Source of the DNA: Eggerthellaceae bacterium UBA3686
GTDB taxonomy: Bacteria > Actinomycetota > Coriobacteriia > Coriobacteriales > Eggerthellaceae
Length of the DNA stretch: 41,126 bases
NCBI GenBank assembly: GCA_002371495.1
Contig: DFIX01000009.1
Span: forward strand, 4,177-45,302
Reading direction: 5' to 3'
Within the stretch, counting starts at the first letter, position 1, and each line of letters begins with the position of its first letter. The translations under genes and the position numbers were made by a program. This document shows, piece by piece, positions 27,401-35,188 of this stretch. The notes beneath the pieces were generated by a model, which saw only the letters and a list, made by a program, of their open reading frames with translations, searched no databases and was not told the origin of the DNA.

Positions 27401-29937
27401 ATGAGCCTGCCATCGCGGTCGTAGAGCCACCATTCGCGGTCCTCGGCATTAAGCGCGCTCGGCCCACCTTCGAGCTCTGAAACCAGCTTTTTCACCGAGC
27501 CAGTCGCATCGAACGAGACGTACCCGCGCGAATCGTACGCCGCGAACGCCGTGGTGCCGCCGGTCACGGCGCCCGTCGAGGTCTGCGACCCGTAGATGAC
27601 ATAGTCGTACTCGGCCGGGTCTATGGTTGCACCCGCGATGCTGACCTGCACCGTTTCGGGGAAAACAACTTTCCCGAACTGGTACTTCATAGATTTGACC
27701 AGCACGTTTGCCATGCCGAGGTCGGCGGCGGCTATGTCGTAGCGGGCGCAGTTGGCCACCGTGCCCTTGTAGTAGCCGATGCCCTCTATTCCCGCCGTGT
27801 AGGCAAGGCCGCTCGACATCTCGTAGGCACCCGGTTGCGGGATGACGCGGAAGTCGGCGTTCTGCACGAGCACGGCGCCGTTCTTGAGCGTCACCTTCAG
27901 CGTGGGGATGGTCTCGCCCGACGGCCCCACATAGGGCGCCGGCGCAATCTGCTCGACCGAGGCGATGTTGCTCGCGCTCAGCGTGACGGAACCGCCCTCG
28001 GCCCAGGCGTTCAGCACCGGGTAGCCCTGCCCGTTGATAAACCAGTATGTGCGCCAGTCCTGCGATTGCGCAGCCACGGCGTTGAGCTTCGCCGCGCTCT
28101 GCGAGGTCTCGAGGTCGTTGGCGCTCACGACATAGAGGTTCGCATAGGCGCCCCAGTCCATGTTGCCGATGGCCTGGTCGCTATGGTAGGGCACCGAACC
28201 TTCCATGACGATGCAGTCGTGCACGTAGCCCTCGTTGTCGCCGCATATGCCGGCCTCGCGGTACTCCACGGCAGTTGACTCGTTTATGGTGTAGATGCCG
28301 CCCGAGTTGAAGCAGGCATAGATCTCGCCCGTGACGCCGGGGTAATCGTCCGACGTGAAGATGCAGCCCGCGATGCCGGCCATGTAGTAGCCGGTTTGGA
28401 TGTTGCGCACCTCGGCATAGTTAGCGCAATAGCTGATGACGCCGCTGCGCGTCTGGCCGCAGACGCCGCCCGAAAGCGGCTTGTTCCAACGGGTCGTGAC
28501 GACCTTGCCTGCTATCTGGTTGCGCGTCCAGTCGGAAAGATCGCTGATCGTGCCGTTGTAGCAACGCGTGACCGTGCAGTACACGCCCGTCTGCCCCACG
28601 ATGCCGCCCGTAGCGTTAAGGCCTGTGATCTGGGCTTCGTTATAGCAGTTGTCGATGAGCATCGGGTCGTCGGGGTCACCGTCGTTGTACTTGTCGGGAT
28701 TTTCGGATTCGCCGCGCAGGCTGCCGACGATACCGCCCACCTGGTCTCCGCCGCGGTTGTTGGCAAGCTGGCCGCTTTCGTCGTACGCGCCTGTGAACAC
28801 CTTGCCCGTAACCACCCGGGTATCGACGTTGTAGGCACCGTTATGGCAGTCGAGGATGCTGCCGTTGCTGTAACCGGCCACACCGCCGACGAAAAACGAA
28901 ACGGCGTGCGTGATCGTGCCGAAGCGGTCCTTTGCACCGGCGCCGCTCGTCTGCACCATGACGTCACCGAGGTTGAAGGAGTTTTGCAGGGTGCCGTGCT
29001 TGTCGGGGTCGCCGAAGCGCCCGACCACGCCGCCGAAGCTGTCGGCCACGCGCAGCGAATCGCTCGAGCTGTCGGCCGAGAGCGCGTCGGCACCGACCGA
29101 GACGTCGAGCGTGCCCGTATACGAGCACCCGTCGATGTTGCCGCGCGCGTAACCCGCCAAGCCACCAACGCGCTGCACGATGTAAGGATGTTCCTGCGAG
29201 GTGGGCGCGGTGCTGACGACCTCGACGATGCCATCGGATGAACAGTTGGAAAGCGTGCCATCGGACATGCCCACAAGCGAACCCACGTTGGCGACGTAGG
29301 CACTCGCAGTCTGAATGCGCACAGTCTTGGCGGTTTCGTCATCGGCGCCATCGGCGCCATCGGTGCCATCGGCGAGCGTCGCACTGCCGTTCGAAATCGC
29401 CACATTACGGATAACCGAGCCCTCGGCCGCATAGCCGAACAAACCCGCATACTCGTTCACATCGACGATGCGCAGGTTGGCTATGGAATACCCCTTGCCT
29501 CTTTGGCCGTCAAAAGTGCCCGCGAACGGGTGTTCCGACGTGCCGATGGGCGTAAAAGCGTCGGAGATATCGGCGCCTGCCGCGGCTGACAGGTTGATGC
29601 TGGCACCGAGGTAAATCGTCTTCCCAGCGAAATCGACCGCCGCGACGACTGCGCCCGTGCTGTCAACCGCCGTGCCATTCACGAGTTCCGAGAGCCCACG
29701 CAACTGATCCGCTTTCTTAATCTCATACTCTGGGCTGTCGGGGTCAGACTCGTACCAGCTGATATCGTACGCCGGCTCAGCCTGCGCCGTCATGCCTGCC
29801 ACAAGCGTCGTAGGCTGCTCCTCGACCGCAACCGCCTGCCCGGCGCCCAAGCCCAGCAAGCACACGACCAGCGCAACGTGCAAAAGGGTCAGGCCCTTTT
29901 GCGCTATGGCACTTTTGCACCTCGACATTGTTGCCAT
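24490..29937 (-). CDS. Secreted GLUG / MBG-like repeat surface protein, last gene of the transporter-motor operon
   Basis: The 1815-residue protein has a signal peptide (LLHVALVVCLLGLGAGQAVA). The n-region and start of the hydrophobic core (RCKSAIAQKGLTLLH) are encoded by palindromic element C. Residues about 60-640 are GLUG-rich. From about 660 to 1710 there is a series of MBG/YDG-like repeats (WAYTGEPVEPDVKVT, CTYDGTPKTPIV, YTYNGAAFAPAP, each followed by a GxDYxxxY and a GKGNYxG-type motif). The C-terminus is a lysine-rich domain ending VSFKVVVK. It starts 19 bases after the stop of the 1298-residue protein gene, so the two are co-transcribed. No membrane anchor or LPxTG is visible. An alternative ATG lies nine bases downstream. 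Function is unknown; wall-associated binding is likely. Confidence 0.82.
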   Translation of the reverse strand: MATMSRCKSAIAQKGLTLLHVALVVCLLGLGAGQAVAVEEQPTTLVAGMTAQAEPAYDISWYESDPDSPEYEIKKADQLRGLSELVNGTAVDSTGAVVAAVDFAGKTIYLGASINLSAAAGADISDAFTPIGTSEHPFAGTFDGQRGKGYSIANLRIVDVNEYAGLFGYAAEGSVIRNVAISNGSATLADGTDGADGADDETAKTVRIQTASAYVANVGSLVGMSDGTLSNCSSDGIVEVVSTAPTSQEHPYIVQRVGGLAGYARGNIDGCSYTGTLDVSVGADALSADSSSDSLRVADSFGGVVGRFGDPDKHGTLQNSFNLGDVMVQTSGAGAKDRFGTITHAVSFFVGGVAGYSNGSILDCHNGAYNVDTRVVTGKVFTGAYDESGQLANNRGGDQVGGIVGSLRGESENPDKYNDGDPDDPMLIDNCYNEAQITGLNATGGIVGQTGVYCTVTRCYNGTISDLSDWTRNQIAGKVVTTRWNKPLSGGVCGQTRSGVISYCANYAEVRNIQTGYYMAGIAGCIFTSDDYPGVTGEIYACFNSGGIYTINESTAVEYREAGICGDNEGYVHDCIVMEGSVPYHSDQAIGNMDWGAYANLYVVSANDLETSQSAAKLNAVAAQSQDWRTYWFINGQGYPVLNAWAEGGSVTLSASNIASVEQIAPAPYVGPSGETIPTLKVTLKNGAVLVQNADFRVIPQPGAYEMSSGLAYTAGIEGIGYYKGTVANCARYDIAAADLGMANVLVKSMKYQFGKVVFPETVQVSIAGATIDPAEYDYVIYGSQTSTGAVTGGTTAFAAYDSRGYVSFDATGSVKKLVSELEGGPSALNAEDREWWLYDRDGRLISDSAGNTYYPSGTVYGAQTSCVNMKSGTPAGYVVKVEPRSGSTSLSGSTIGYYTIEPVNLYQDCTFASATFGTGADAESWAWDADLAKLYREGADGQREYGAQATFTGQTIAPSVVVTHGSYTLVEGKDYRLACGDPNPSEADVVVDQKDANRNVTGAVGAARAAVTILPVNKNNLSNYIIAYFDIVPARFEDCQVSLATEQWAYTGEPVEPDVKVTLNGVQLVAGVDYDIEFSNNMQKGEATYTVTPRANLMGGKTGPVVGHFQIVDGVDLGSYTVEASEAQFNWGYDVHPTLTFSDGEGQAVELVQGHDYEVTYSTKNVTKWSDSDSIAPCTATITGKGAYTGTKTVDFHIVPYDATANATNQLRAIVQDLPYGTWGVPASADGSDAIGNVGQNYPVFAVYAYPVVDWQAYDAGDSDACYGSPIPMTAKNDNNNGGLVNRYPARYYTATSFDALGMLKSEGACEVNGNGGNYLDANKAVIATPKKALAPSDDGAVVLDSGIYRAQVHFRTGTGGAKNGATGCLTTDEFMYVKPADVSTVRWAVDGGTCTYDGTPKTPIVGTTTGSGDALTEGEDYSITYADNTEAGIASFTVTGMGEYFYGTYRGDFSIMPAQVEKVANPLNARAAASPVALTYSTAAQTLAASKVVAVSGAAGAVSYAKKSGASGISVASNGTLTAGAGLAAGSYPVTIAVSAAGDDEHEVGSVDVAVTVKVNAASLAGAQVTAPNQTYAARALSPAPTVRLGGTVLKAGADYTAAYSGNVNAGTATVTVTGKGNYAGTARGTFRISPASIAGGSFAGIAAYTYNGAAFAPAPAFAAGGRTLVRGADYELSYANNVNAGTATVTATGKGNYSGAKSATFTIAKAKQTLAAKAKKAKVRVKLSKVKKKAQVLACNIKASKAQGRLTYKNVSAKKAVKKWKVNSKTGKLTVPKKTKKGTYIVKLRVTAAGNANYNSGYKTVSFKVVVK
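24830..25230 (-). repeat. Two direct DNA repeats of about 180 bp inside the 1815-residue protein gene
   Basis: Segments near 24830-25020 and 25050-25230 encode two similar MBG-like units (GNVNAGTATVTVTGKGNYAG and NNVNAGTATVTATGKGNYSG). They share long stretches of identical DNA such as TAGTTGCCCTTGCCCGT. The similarity is higher than between other units of the protein, pointing to recent duplication. Confidence 0.65.
29878..29920 (+). repeat. Palindromic element C, translated as part of a signal peptide
   Basis: This 43-bp element has a central palindrome GTGCAAAAGGGTC/GGCCCTTTTGCGC followed by an extra GCACTTTTGCAC-type arm. It lies wholly within the first 20 codons of the 1815-residue protein gene and is read in frame as part of its signal peptide. 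The same element, read in the same frame, is inside the ATPase gene at 36523-36565 and gives the peptide QKGxTLLH in both. Confidence 0.85.
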
Positions 29938-29956
29938 GATCCTACCCTTTCGCTCG

Positions 29957-32900
29957 TTACGACGTTTTCTGCTTGGCTCCTATGCGAAGGCCGTCTGCGC
30001 GATCCAGCGCATAGCGGCGTCCGCTGAACATGCCGCCGAAGAACAGCGCGAACAACGCGCCCATGGCCACGATGGTCCACCACACGGCGCTGATCTCGGC
30101 CGGCGGCAGCACGGGCCGGGGATTCTTCTGCAGCTCGCGGATCAGCGGGTTACCCGATTGGTCGGTCTCGCCCTTCACGACCTCGGCGTCCTGCGACGAC
30201 TCGCCATGCTGGCTGCCCTTGTCGTCGGCATGATCGTTGCTCGCGTCCTTCTCGCCCGCTTCAGCTGCCTCGCCGTCGGCCTTCTTGTCGGTAACGGCAA
30301 CGTTGCCGCCCTTCTTGGCATCGGTACCCACGCCCGCATCGGAGCCGCCCACGAACGGGTTGGAGGAATCGCCGCTCTCCGCGTTGGGGTCGCCCTGCAC
30401 GCCGGGCGTGCCCTTCTGCTCCTCGGCAGGCGGGGCTTCCTCGCTCTTGGGCTCGGGCTCGGGCTCCTCCTCCTTCTCGGGCGGGAAGGTGTTGTCTTCG
30501 ACGATGATCTCGATCTGGCCGACATTGCTGACCGAAAGGTTGGCGTTGCGCACGCCAGCGCCCGTCATGCCGAAGATGATGCGGAACGTGGAGTCGCTGG
30601 TCATGTACCCAAAACCGGCCGAGCCCGCATTCGCCTTGTCGGTCGCATCCTCGTAGCCGGCGTTGTTCTTCATGTAATACGACAGCGCGAACATGGGCGA
30701 GACCGACTGGGCGCCCATGAGCCCCGGCAGGTCCTTGTGGTAGTAGTAGTTGGTGTAGCGGTACTGAGTGCCCAGTATGAAACTCGCGCTATGGCGCTGG
30801 GCGAAGTAGCCATCGGAGCCCATAAACGCCATGCTGATCAGGCGCTCAGGGTCCACGCCGCAAAGCGCCAGAAGCGTGCGCATCGTCAGGCCCCGGGCAT
30901 ACACCGTCGAGAACGCGTCGCCGCGCCGTTGGAAGGTGTACCAGGTCGTGTAATCAGCCGCGCCCGAAAGCTGCCCGCGCGTAAACGTCACTTCCTTGGC
31001 CGGCTTGGCCTCGGCGCCATGGTTCATGTAGTCGGAATAGTGGTACATCTTCACATCGACGCTGTCGGTATGGCCCAGGCGCTCGATGCTGTCCTCTGCG
31101 ATGACGGTCACGCCCACGCCGATGTCTTTGCCCGTGAACGACCCACGCGGAACGTTAGCATACACGTAAGCGCGCGCGAATCCCGACTGCGCCCGGAAAC
31201 TGCCGTCCTCGCGAATCTGCGAGTACAGCTCTTCCTGCGAGCGCTCTTCGGTGCGGTAGACCTTCCACTCGAGCCCTTCTATCTTGTCGGGCTCCTTGCG
31301 GGTGTTCACCTCGAACTCGTTCACGGCATGCGTCTGAGCGTCATAGCCTACATAGGTCACAAGCGCCCCGAAGTTGTAGGTGTTCTTGCCCGAAGCGAGC
31401 TTTATGGAAGAGGTCTTTATGGGACTGCCCTTCTCGTCGAGCAGCACGATCTTCTTCACGTAACCTTGCGAAGCGTATACGCCGACCTTGTAGTCGGTCG
31501 CCAACTGCATGGTCGTCTTGTTGCCGGCGGCATCGAAGGTGGGCAAGTCGACCGTACAGCGCACGGTCACGTAACCGCTGCCGCCGCCCGTGGGCCTGAC
31601 CGTGCCGTCGCTGCCGACCGAAGCCAGCGCGCCGTTGGCCTTGCCGTCGCTGCTGGTCGATTTGACGATGCTCCAATGCCGCACGCCGCCGTCCTCGTCC
31701 TGCGAAGAAGTAACGGTCGAGTTGTTCCAGCGGACCTGCGCCGAAAGCTTGCAGGTCGAATACGCCTCGAGCGTTGCGACCGCAAGCGGCACCGAATAAC
31801 CGCCGGTGCCCGCCGTGGGCACGGCGCGCCAATACCAATCGCGGGTCGCGTCGTCGGGGCGCTGCGAGGCGCCGATCCAGTAGTTAGACATCGCCTGCAC
31901 GACGAGGCCGTCCGACAGCGGCTTCACGCTTGCATCGTTGTTCTTGATGCGCACGTAGGCCGACGTGCCGGCAACGCCCTGCCCGTTTACGGTTGCGCTC
32001 GCGATGCGCACGGTTCCGTCTTTGGTGTGCGTGGCCGAAAGCGTGCCGTCAGGCGCCATCTTGGCGATGATCTGGCCCGCGCTGACGTTGCCGGCCAGCA
32101 AGTAGTCCACGGCCAGGCCCCGCTGCGAGGCCAAGGCGGTCGACCCGTCGGCAAAGGTCAGCAGCGCGTCGAAACCGACGCTTCCGCCCGGTGTGTTTAT
32201 GACCGTGGGCGTGTTGGCGATGTTTCCCGAGTACGGCTTGTATGTTTTGGTCGCGGGATCCTCGTAGGCAAGGGCCGCGCCCGTAAACGTGTTGGCCGCG
32301 ACCGCGGCATCGCTCGAGGCGATGTTGCCTGCTATGCGGACCAGGATCTCTTGCCCCGCAAAATCGGGGAAAGCGTTCGAGGCGCAGCGCAGCACGACCC
32401 AGCCGTCGCCCGCCTGCGTGGCGGTCAGGCGAGCCGTCTGGTCCTGCTGACTGACGGTGGCGATGATGGTGTTGGTGCGCTCGTGCATCTGGTTGTACAG
32501 CGCGACGATCTGCCAGGCCAGCTGCGCGTCGGCCAAGCTGCCCGAACTGGTGGTGCGGTTGCCGGCCGCGTCCACGAACGTCACCGACGCCGAGAACAGG
32601 AGCGATCCGCCCGCCACCGTGATGGAGGGCACGGGCTCTTCGGCCACGCCGTCGTCATCGGCCGTGGACTCGCGGTCGTTGCCCGCATCGGCTGCCGGCT
32701 TGGCGGTCCCGCTCCCGGCGCCTTCGCCCGATCCGCTGTACGACACGGCAATGGAATCGACCGTCTTGTCGGTGCTGGGCTTTACGGTATCGCTGACCAG
32801 GTTGATGTAGGCGGGCGAGCCCTGCACCTTCACGTCGCCGCCCGAAAGAGTCGCCTTCAGCTGCACGAGCTTCGACGAGACGCCGCTGATGGTCAGCTTG

Positions 32901-33853
32901 CCCGACTTGTCAATGCTCGCAACCTGCTTGCCGGCTTGCACGTTGTTGTCGAGCTTCCAGCTTACGGTCACGCCCGCCTGGCTCGCGCGCTTGGTCGAGC
33001 CGTCGGAATAGGTCAGCTGCACGTCGAAGTTGGCCGCATCGCGCACGGCGGCAACGGTCTGCGGCTTTCCCTCGGACGTCGTCTTCTTGAACGGCTCGTA
33101 CTTCTTGGTCTTGCTGTTGTATATGAGCAGGCGTGCCGATTTGAGCGTGGGCTCGCCGTCCTTCTTGTCGTCGTCGGCCTGCGCAGCAACCGCAGCTGCC
33201 GCCGAGGAGTTTGCCAGCAGTGCCTGATCACCTGCCGTTTGCGCTTGCGCGGTCAACGTGGGCGCCTCCTGGGCCTGGCCGGCAAGCGATTCCGCCGACG
33301 CTACCGGGTCGGCGGAAGCGGGCGAAGCGGCCGTGCCCGAGGCGTTCTGCGAATCGGCGCCTTCCGCCTGCTGTGCCCCTTCCTTCTGCTCCCCCGAATC
33401 GCCCTCGGCGGTCTGCGCCGAGTCGCCCGAGTCGGCCGCGCTCTCCGCGCCATCCGAGGCAGCGGGGTCCTTGGATTGCGAGCCGCCTTGGTCTTCCTTG
33501 CCCTGCTGCGTGCCTTCCGCCTTCCCGTCGCTCGAAGCCGAAGAGCTACCGCCCGAAGCCGAATCGCCGCCCGAAGGCTGGCTAGCCTGGCTCTTCTCGG
33601 CGGAATCCCCGCTACTGGCAGAGTCGCCCTGAGCAGGCTGCTTGGCTTTCGACCCCGAGCCGTCCTTCGACTGGCCCGAAGCAGCGTGCTTCGCAGCGGC
33701 GGTCGACGACGCGGGCTCGGCCGCCCACGCGTCTTCCCCACCCGCGAATGATACGGGCGAAAGCAGCATGAGCGCCAGCGTGCAGGCGAGCACCACCCTA
33801 AACGCGCTCGCTAGCGCGCCCATGCAATCGATCTGTCGTCTCTCGTTCTTCAA
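29957..33853 (-). CDS. Membrane-anchored Ig-like surface protein with acidic Pro-rich stalk
   Basis: The 1298-residue protein has a signal peptide (AFRVVLACTLALMLLSPVSFA) and a Ser/Asp/Gln/Gly-rich low-complexity stretch to about residue 220. Several Ig-like or Big-like units follow to about 925. A domain at about 930-1120 resembles the SUOX-type lobes of the 3445-residue protease (RGLTMRTLLALCGVDP, SMAFMGSDGYFAQRHS). Then come an acidic Pro-rich stalk (EKEEEPEPEPKSEEAPP), another low-complexity stretch, one hydrophobic helix (about 1251-1273, ISAVWWTIVAMGALFALFFG) and a short basic cytoplasmic tail. It follows the ExbB/DUF2149 pair and precedes the 1815-residue protein. It is the only large surface protein here with a C-terminal membrane anchor, so it could contact the ExbB-like channel. 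The start is probably the TTG at 33853 (TTAGGTT upstream); an ATG at 33823 is possible. Confidence 0.82.
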   Translation of the reverse strand: MKNERRQIDCMGALASAFRVVLACTLALMLLSPVSFAGGEDAWAAEPASSTAAAKHAASGQSKDGSGSKAKQPAQGDSASSGDSAEKSQASQPSGGDSASGGSSSASSDGKAEGTQQGKEDQGGSQSKDPAASDGAESAADSGDSAQTAEGDSGEQKEGAQQAEGADSQNASGTAASPASADPVASAESLAGQAQEAPTLTAQAQTAGDQALLANSSAAAAVAAQADDDKKDGEPTLKSARLLIYNSKTKKYEPFKKTTSEGKPQTVAAVRDAANFDVQLTYSDGSTKRASQAGVTVSWKLDNNVQAGKQVASIDKSGKLTISGVSSKLVQLKATLSGGDVKVQGSPAYINLVSDTVKPSTDKTVDSIAVSYSGSGEGAGSGTAKPAADAGNDRESTADDDGVAEEPVPSITVAGGSLLFSASVTFVDAAGNRTTSSGSLADAQLAWQIVALYNQMHERTNTIIATVSQQDQTARLTATQAGDGWVVLRCASNAFPDFAGQEILVRIAGNIASSDAAVAANTFTGAALAYEDPATKTYKPYSGNIANTPTVINTPGGSVGFDALLTFADGSTALASQRGLAVDYLLAGNVSAGQIIAKMAPDGTLSATHTKDGTVRIASATVNGQGVAGTSAYVRIKNNDASVKPLSDGLVVQAMSNYWIGASQRPDDATRDWYWRAVPTAGTGGYSVPLAVATLEAYSTCKLSAQVRWNNSTVTSSQDEDGGVRHWSIVKSTSSDGKANGALASVGSDGTVRPTGGGSGYVTVRCTVDLPTFDAAGNKTTMQLATDYKVGVYASQGYVKKIVLLDEKGSPIKTSSIKLASGKNTYNFGALVTYVGYDAQTHAVNEFEVNTRKEPDKIEGLEWKVYRTEERSQEELYSQIREDGSFRAQSGFARAYVYANVPRGSFTGKDIGVGVTVIAEDSIERLGHTDSVDVKMYHYSDYMNHGAEAKPAKEVTFTRGQLSGAADYTTWYTFQRRGDAFSTVYARGLTMRTLLALCGVDPERLISMAFMGSDGYFAQRHSASFILGTQYRYTNYYYHKDLPGLMGAQSVSPMFALSYYMKNNAGYEDATDKANAGSAGFGYMTSDSTFRIIFGMTGAGVRNANLSVSNVGQIEIIVEDNTFPPEKEEEPEPEPKSEEAPPAEEQKGTPGVQGDPNAESGDSSNPFVGGSDAGVGTDAKKGGNVAVTDKKADGEAAEAGEKDASNDHADDKGSQHGESSQDAEVVKGETDQSGNPLIRELQKNPRPVLPPAEISAVWWTIVAMGALFALFFGGMFSGRRYALDRADGLRIGAKQKTS

Positions 33854-33922
33854 AACCTAATCCTCATTACGCGGGCTCCCGGCTTGCCCGCATGCAACGC
33901 AACCGCGCTGCCCGTCCTTTTG

Positions 33923-34246
33923 CTACTCGTCCTCCAAGATGTAGTAGGTTCCCGTTTCGGGGTCCTGGTACACGCGGCCGACGTCAACATAGGTGGTGCC
34001 GCCCGATTCGAAATCGCCGTCCATGTTCTCGACGTCGGTCAACTCGGTCTTGTTCTCGGTCATCTGCACCTCGGTCACGGTCTGGATGTCGATGTTCCAG
34101 GCCACGACCAGCGCAACCATGAGCCCGCAAGCCAAAACCAGCATGCAGTCGGCCAGGTTCGAGAGACCCGATGTCGGGTCCTCGTCCTCGAGCGTGCGGC
34201 GCCGGCGCAGGCTGCCCGAACCCAAGTTGCTGAACTTTCCGCCCAT
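33923..34246 (-). CDS. DUF2149 protein, short ExbD/TolR-like channel subunit
   Basis: The 107-residue protein has a cytoplasmic basic N-terminus (SLRRRRTLEDEDPTSGLSN), a single membrane helix (LADCMLVLACGLMVALVVAW) and a short extracytoplasmic tail of about 55 residues. It matches the DUF2149 pattern, DPxSGxxNLxDxMLVxAxGL. Asp33 in NLADCMLVL aligns with the essential membrane Asp of ExbD and TolR (xIDVMLVLL), so a proton-conducting role is plausible. Unlike ExbD it lacks a full folded periplasmic domain. Its ATG overlaps the stop of the ExbB-like gene (TAATG), which implies coupled translation and a 1:1 complex. In methanogens the same family also occurs next to MotA/TolQ/ExbB genes. Confidence 0.8.
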   Translation of the reverse strand: MGGKFSNLGSGSLRRRRTLEDEDPTSGLSNLADCMLVLACGLMVALVVAWNIDIQTVTEVQMTENKTELTDVENMDGDFESGGTTYVDVGRVYQDPETGTYYILEDE

Positions 34247-35133
34247 TACGCAGCACCGCCTCGCGAGGCGACGTGCGATTCGCTCATTGCCAGCTCGGGC
34301 CCGCAGACCTCGCCCCGATCGCCTGCGCCCGCATGCTCGACATCGGAATCCGCATTAGGCGTTGCGCCGCCGCGCTGGCGTTTGCCGAACTTGCCGAAAG
34401 CCGTGCGCCCCGCCTTCCCCTTTTGCGCGCCGAGTTCCGCGTCGAGCTCGGCTAGGTAATGGGTCGGGCGCTGCACGTCGAGCTCGCCGGCCTCGCGCAG
34501 GGCGTCGACCTTCTCGAGCAGGGCGGTGCTGGCGGCTTCGAGCGCCGACATGTAGTTGTCGTACCAGCGCTGTCGCACCTTGGTGATGACGTAGGTCACA
34601 AGTGCGATGACCAGGCCCGCGACCGTCGTGTCGAAAGCGACCAGCAGCGACGCCGAAAGCGTCAGCGTGTCGCCCTGACCAAGCGAGATGAGCCCCGGCC
34701 CCAGCGGGATCAGCGTGCCCATGAGGCCCAGCATCGGGGCGATCTTGCTGACGGTCTGCGTGCGCTGCAGGATCTTCATGTGGTAATCCTCGTGCTCTTC
34801 GATCATCCGCTTGGCCAGGGCCACATGCGAGTCGACGGGCAAACAGCGGTAATCCCACAGCGTAATCAGCGTGCGCTTCTGGCGCCCCAGAAGCCCCGAC
34901 TGCGCTATGACGGACGGCAGCGCATCGGGCTCCGCAGCGTCGATGTCGTCGAGGAACCCCGGCATGCTCACCTTGAAGTGCGCGCGCTCGGTGCGCCATT
35001 CCACCACGACGCTGCCGAGGCACCACAGCGCATACAGCACCAACACGATCAGCGCGATGACCGCCGGCAGCAGCAGCGACTGCGCAATCGCGTGCAGGAT
35101 GTCGCTGAAATACGTTTGTTGCAGTAACTCCAT
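34246..35133 (-). CDS. MotA/TolQ/ExbB proton channel family protein
   Basis: The 295-residue membrane protein has a first helix near 18-45 (LPAVIALIVLVLYALWCLG), a cytoplasmic domain, and the family's paired helices (KIAPMLGLMGTLIPLGPGLI and LSASLLVAFDTTVAGLVIAL). These match the TolQ/ExbB signature with the conserved APMLGLxGT and the FDTTxxGL segment. A charged helical C-terminus of about 100 residues follows (RQRWYDNYMSALEAAS). ExbB/TolQ pentamers with ExbD/TolR use proton flow to drive work outside the membrane. Here the partner is the adjacent DUF2149 protein. The gene starts 43 bases after the binding-protein gene, and the gap is mostly element B. The ATG at 35133 has GGAAGGGATGAG upstream. 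Confidence 0.9.
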   Translation of the reverse strand: MELLQQTYFSDILHAIAQSLLLPAVIALIVLVLYALWCLGSVVVEWRTERAHFKVSMPGFLDDIDAAEPDALPSVIAQSGLLGRQKRTLITLWDYRCLPVDSHVALAKRMIEEHEDYHMKILQRTQTVSKIAPMLGLMGTLIPLGPGLISLGQGDTLTLSASLLVAFDTTVAGLVIALVTYVITKVRQRWYDNYMSALEAASTALLEKVDALREAGELDVQRPTHYLAELDAELGAQKGKAGRTAFGKFGKRQRGGATPNADSDVEHAGAGDRGEVCGPELAMSESHVASRGGAA

Positions 35134-35148
35134 TTACTCATCCCTTCC

Positions 35149-35188
35149 AAAATGTGAAAAAAGGGTCAGACCCCTTTTACACATTTTT
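35149..35188. repeat. Palindromic element B, copy 5, containing the stop codon of the binding-protein gene
   Basis: The element spans AAAATGTGAAAAAAGGGTCAGACCCCTTTTACACATTTTT (shown here in outline: arms AATGTGAAAAAAGGGTC and GACCCCTTTTACACATT). The upstream gene runs into it: its last residues K-N-V and its TAA stop (35177-35179) are element sequence. In the other copies the corresponding bases read GTGAAAAAG; here they read GTGTAAAAG on the minus strand, creating the stop. Confidence 0.85.

Noticed and set aside
29792..33751. A 1319-codon open frame on the plus strand, antisense to the 1298-residue surface protein gene
   Set aside because: It has no ribosome binding site and no recognisable domain. 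It is rich in Arg/His/Val as expected from the reverse reading of a GC-rich gene with strong codon bias. The minus-strand gene has a signal peptide, domains and an anchor.
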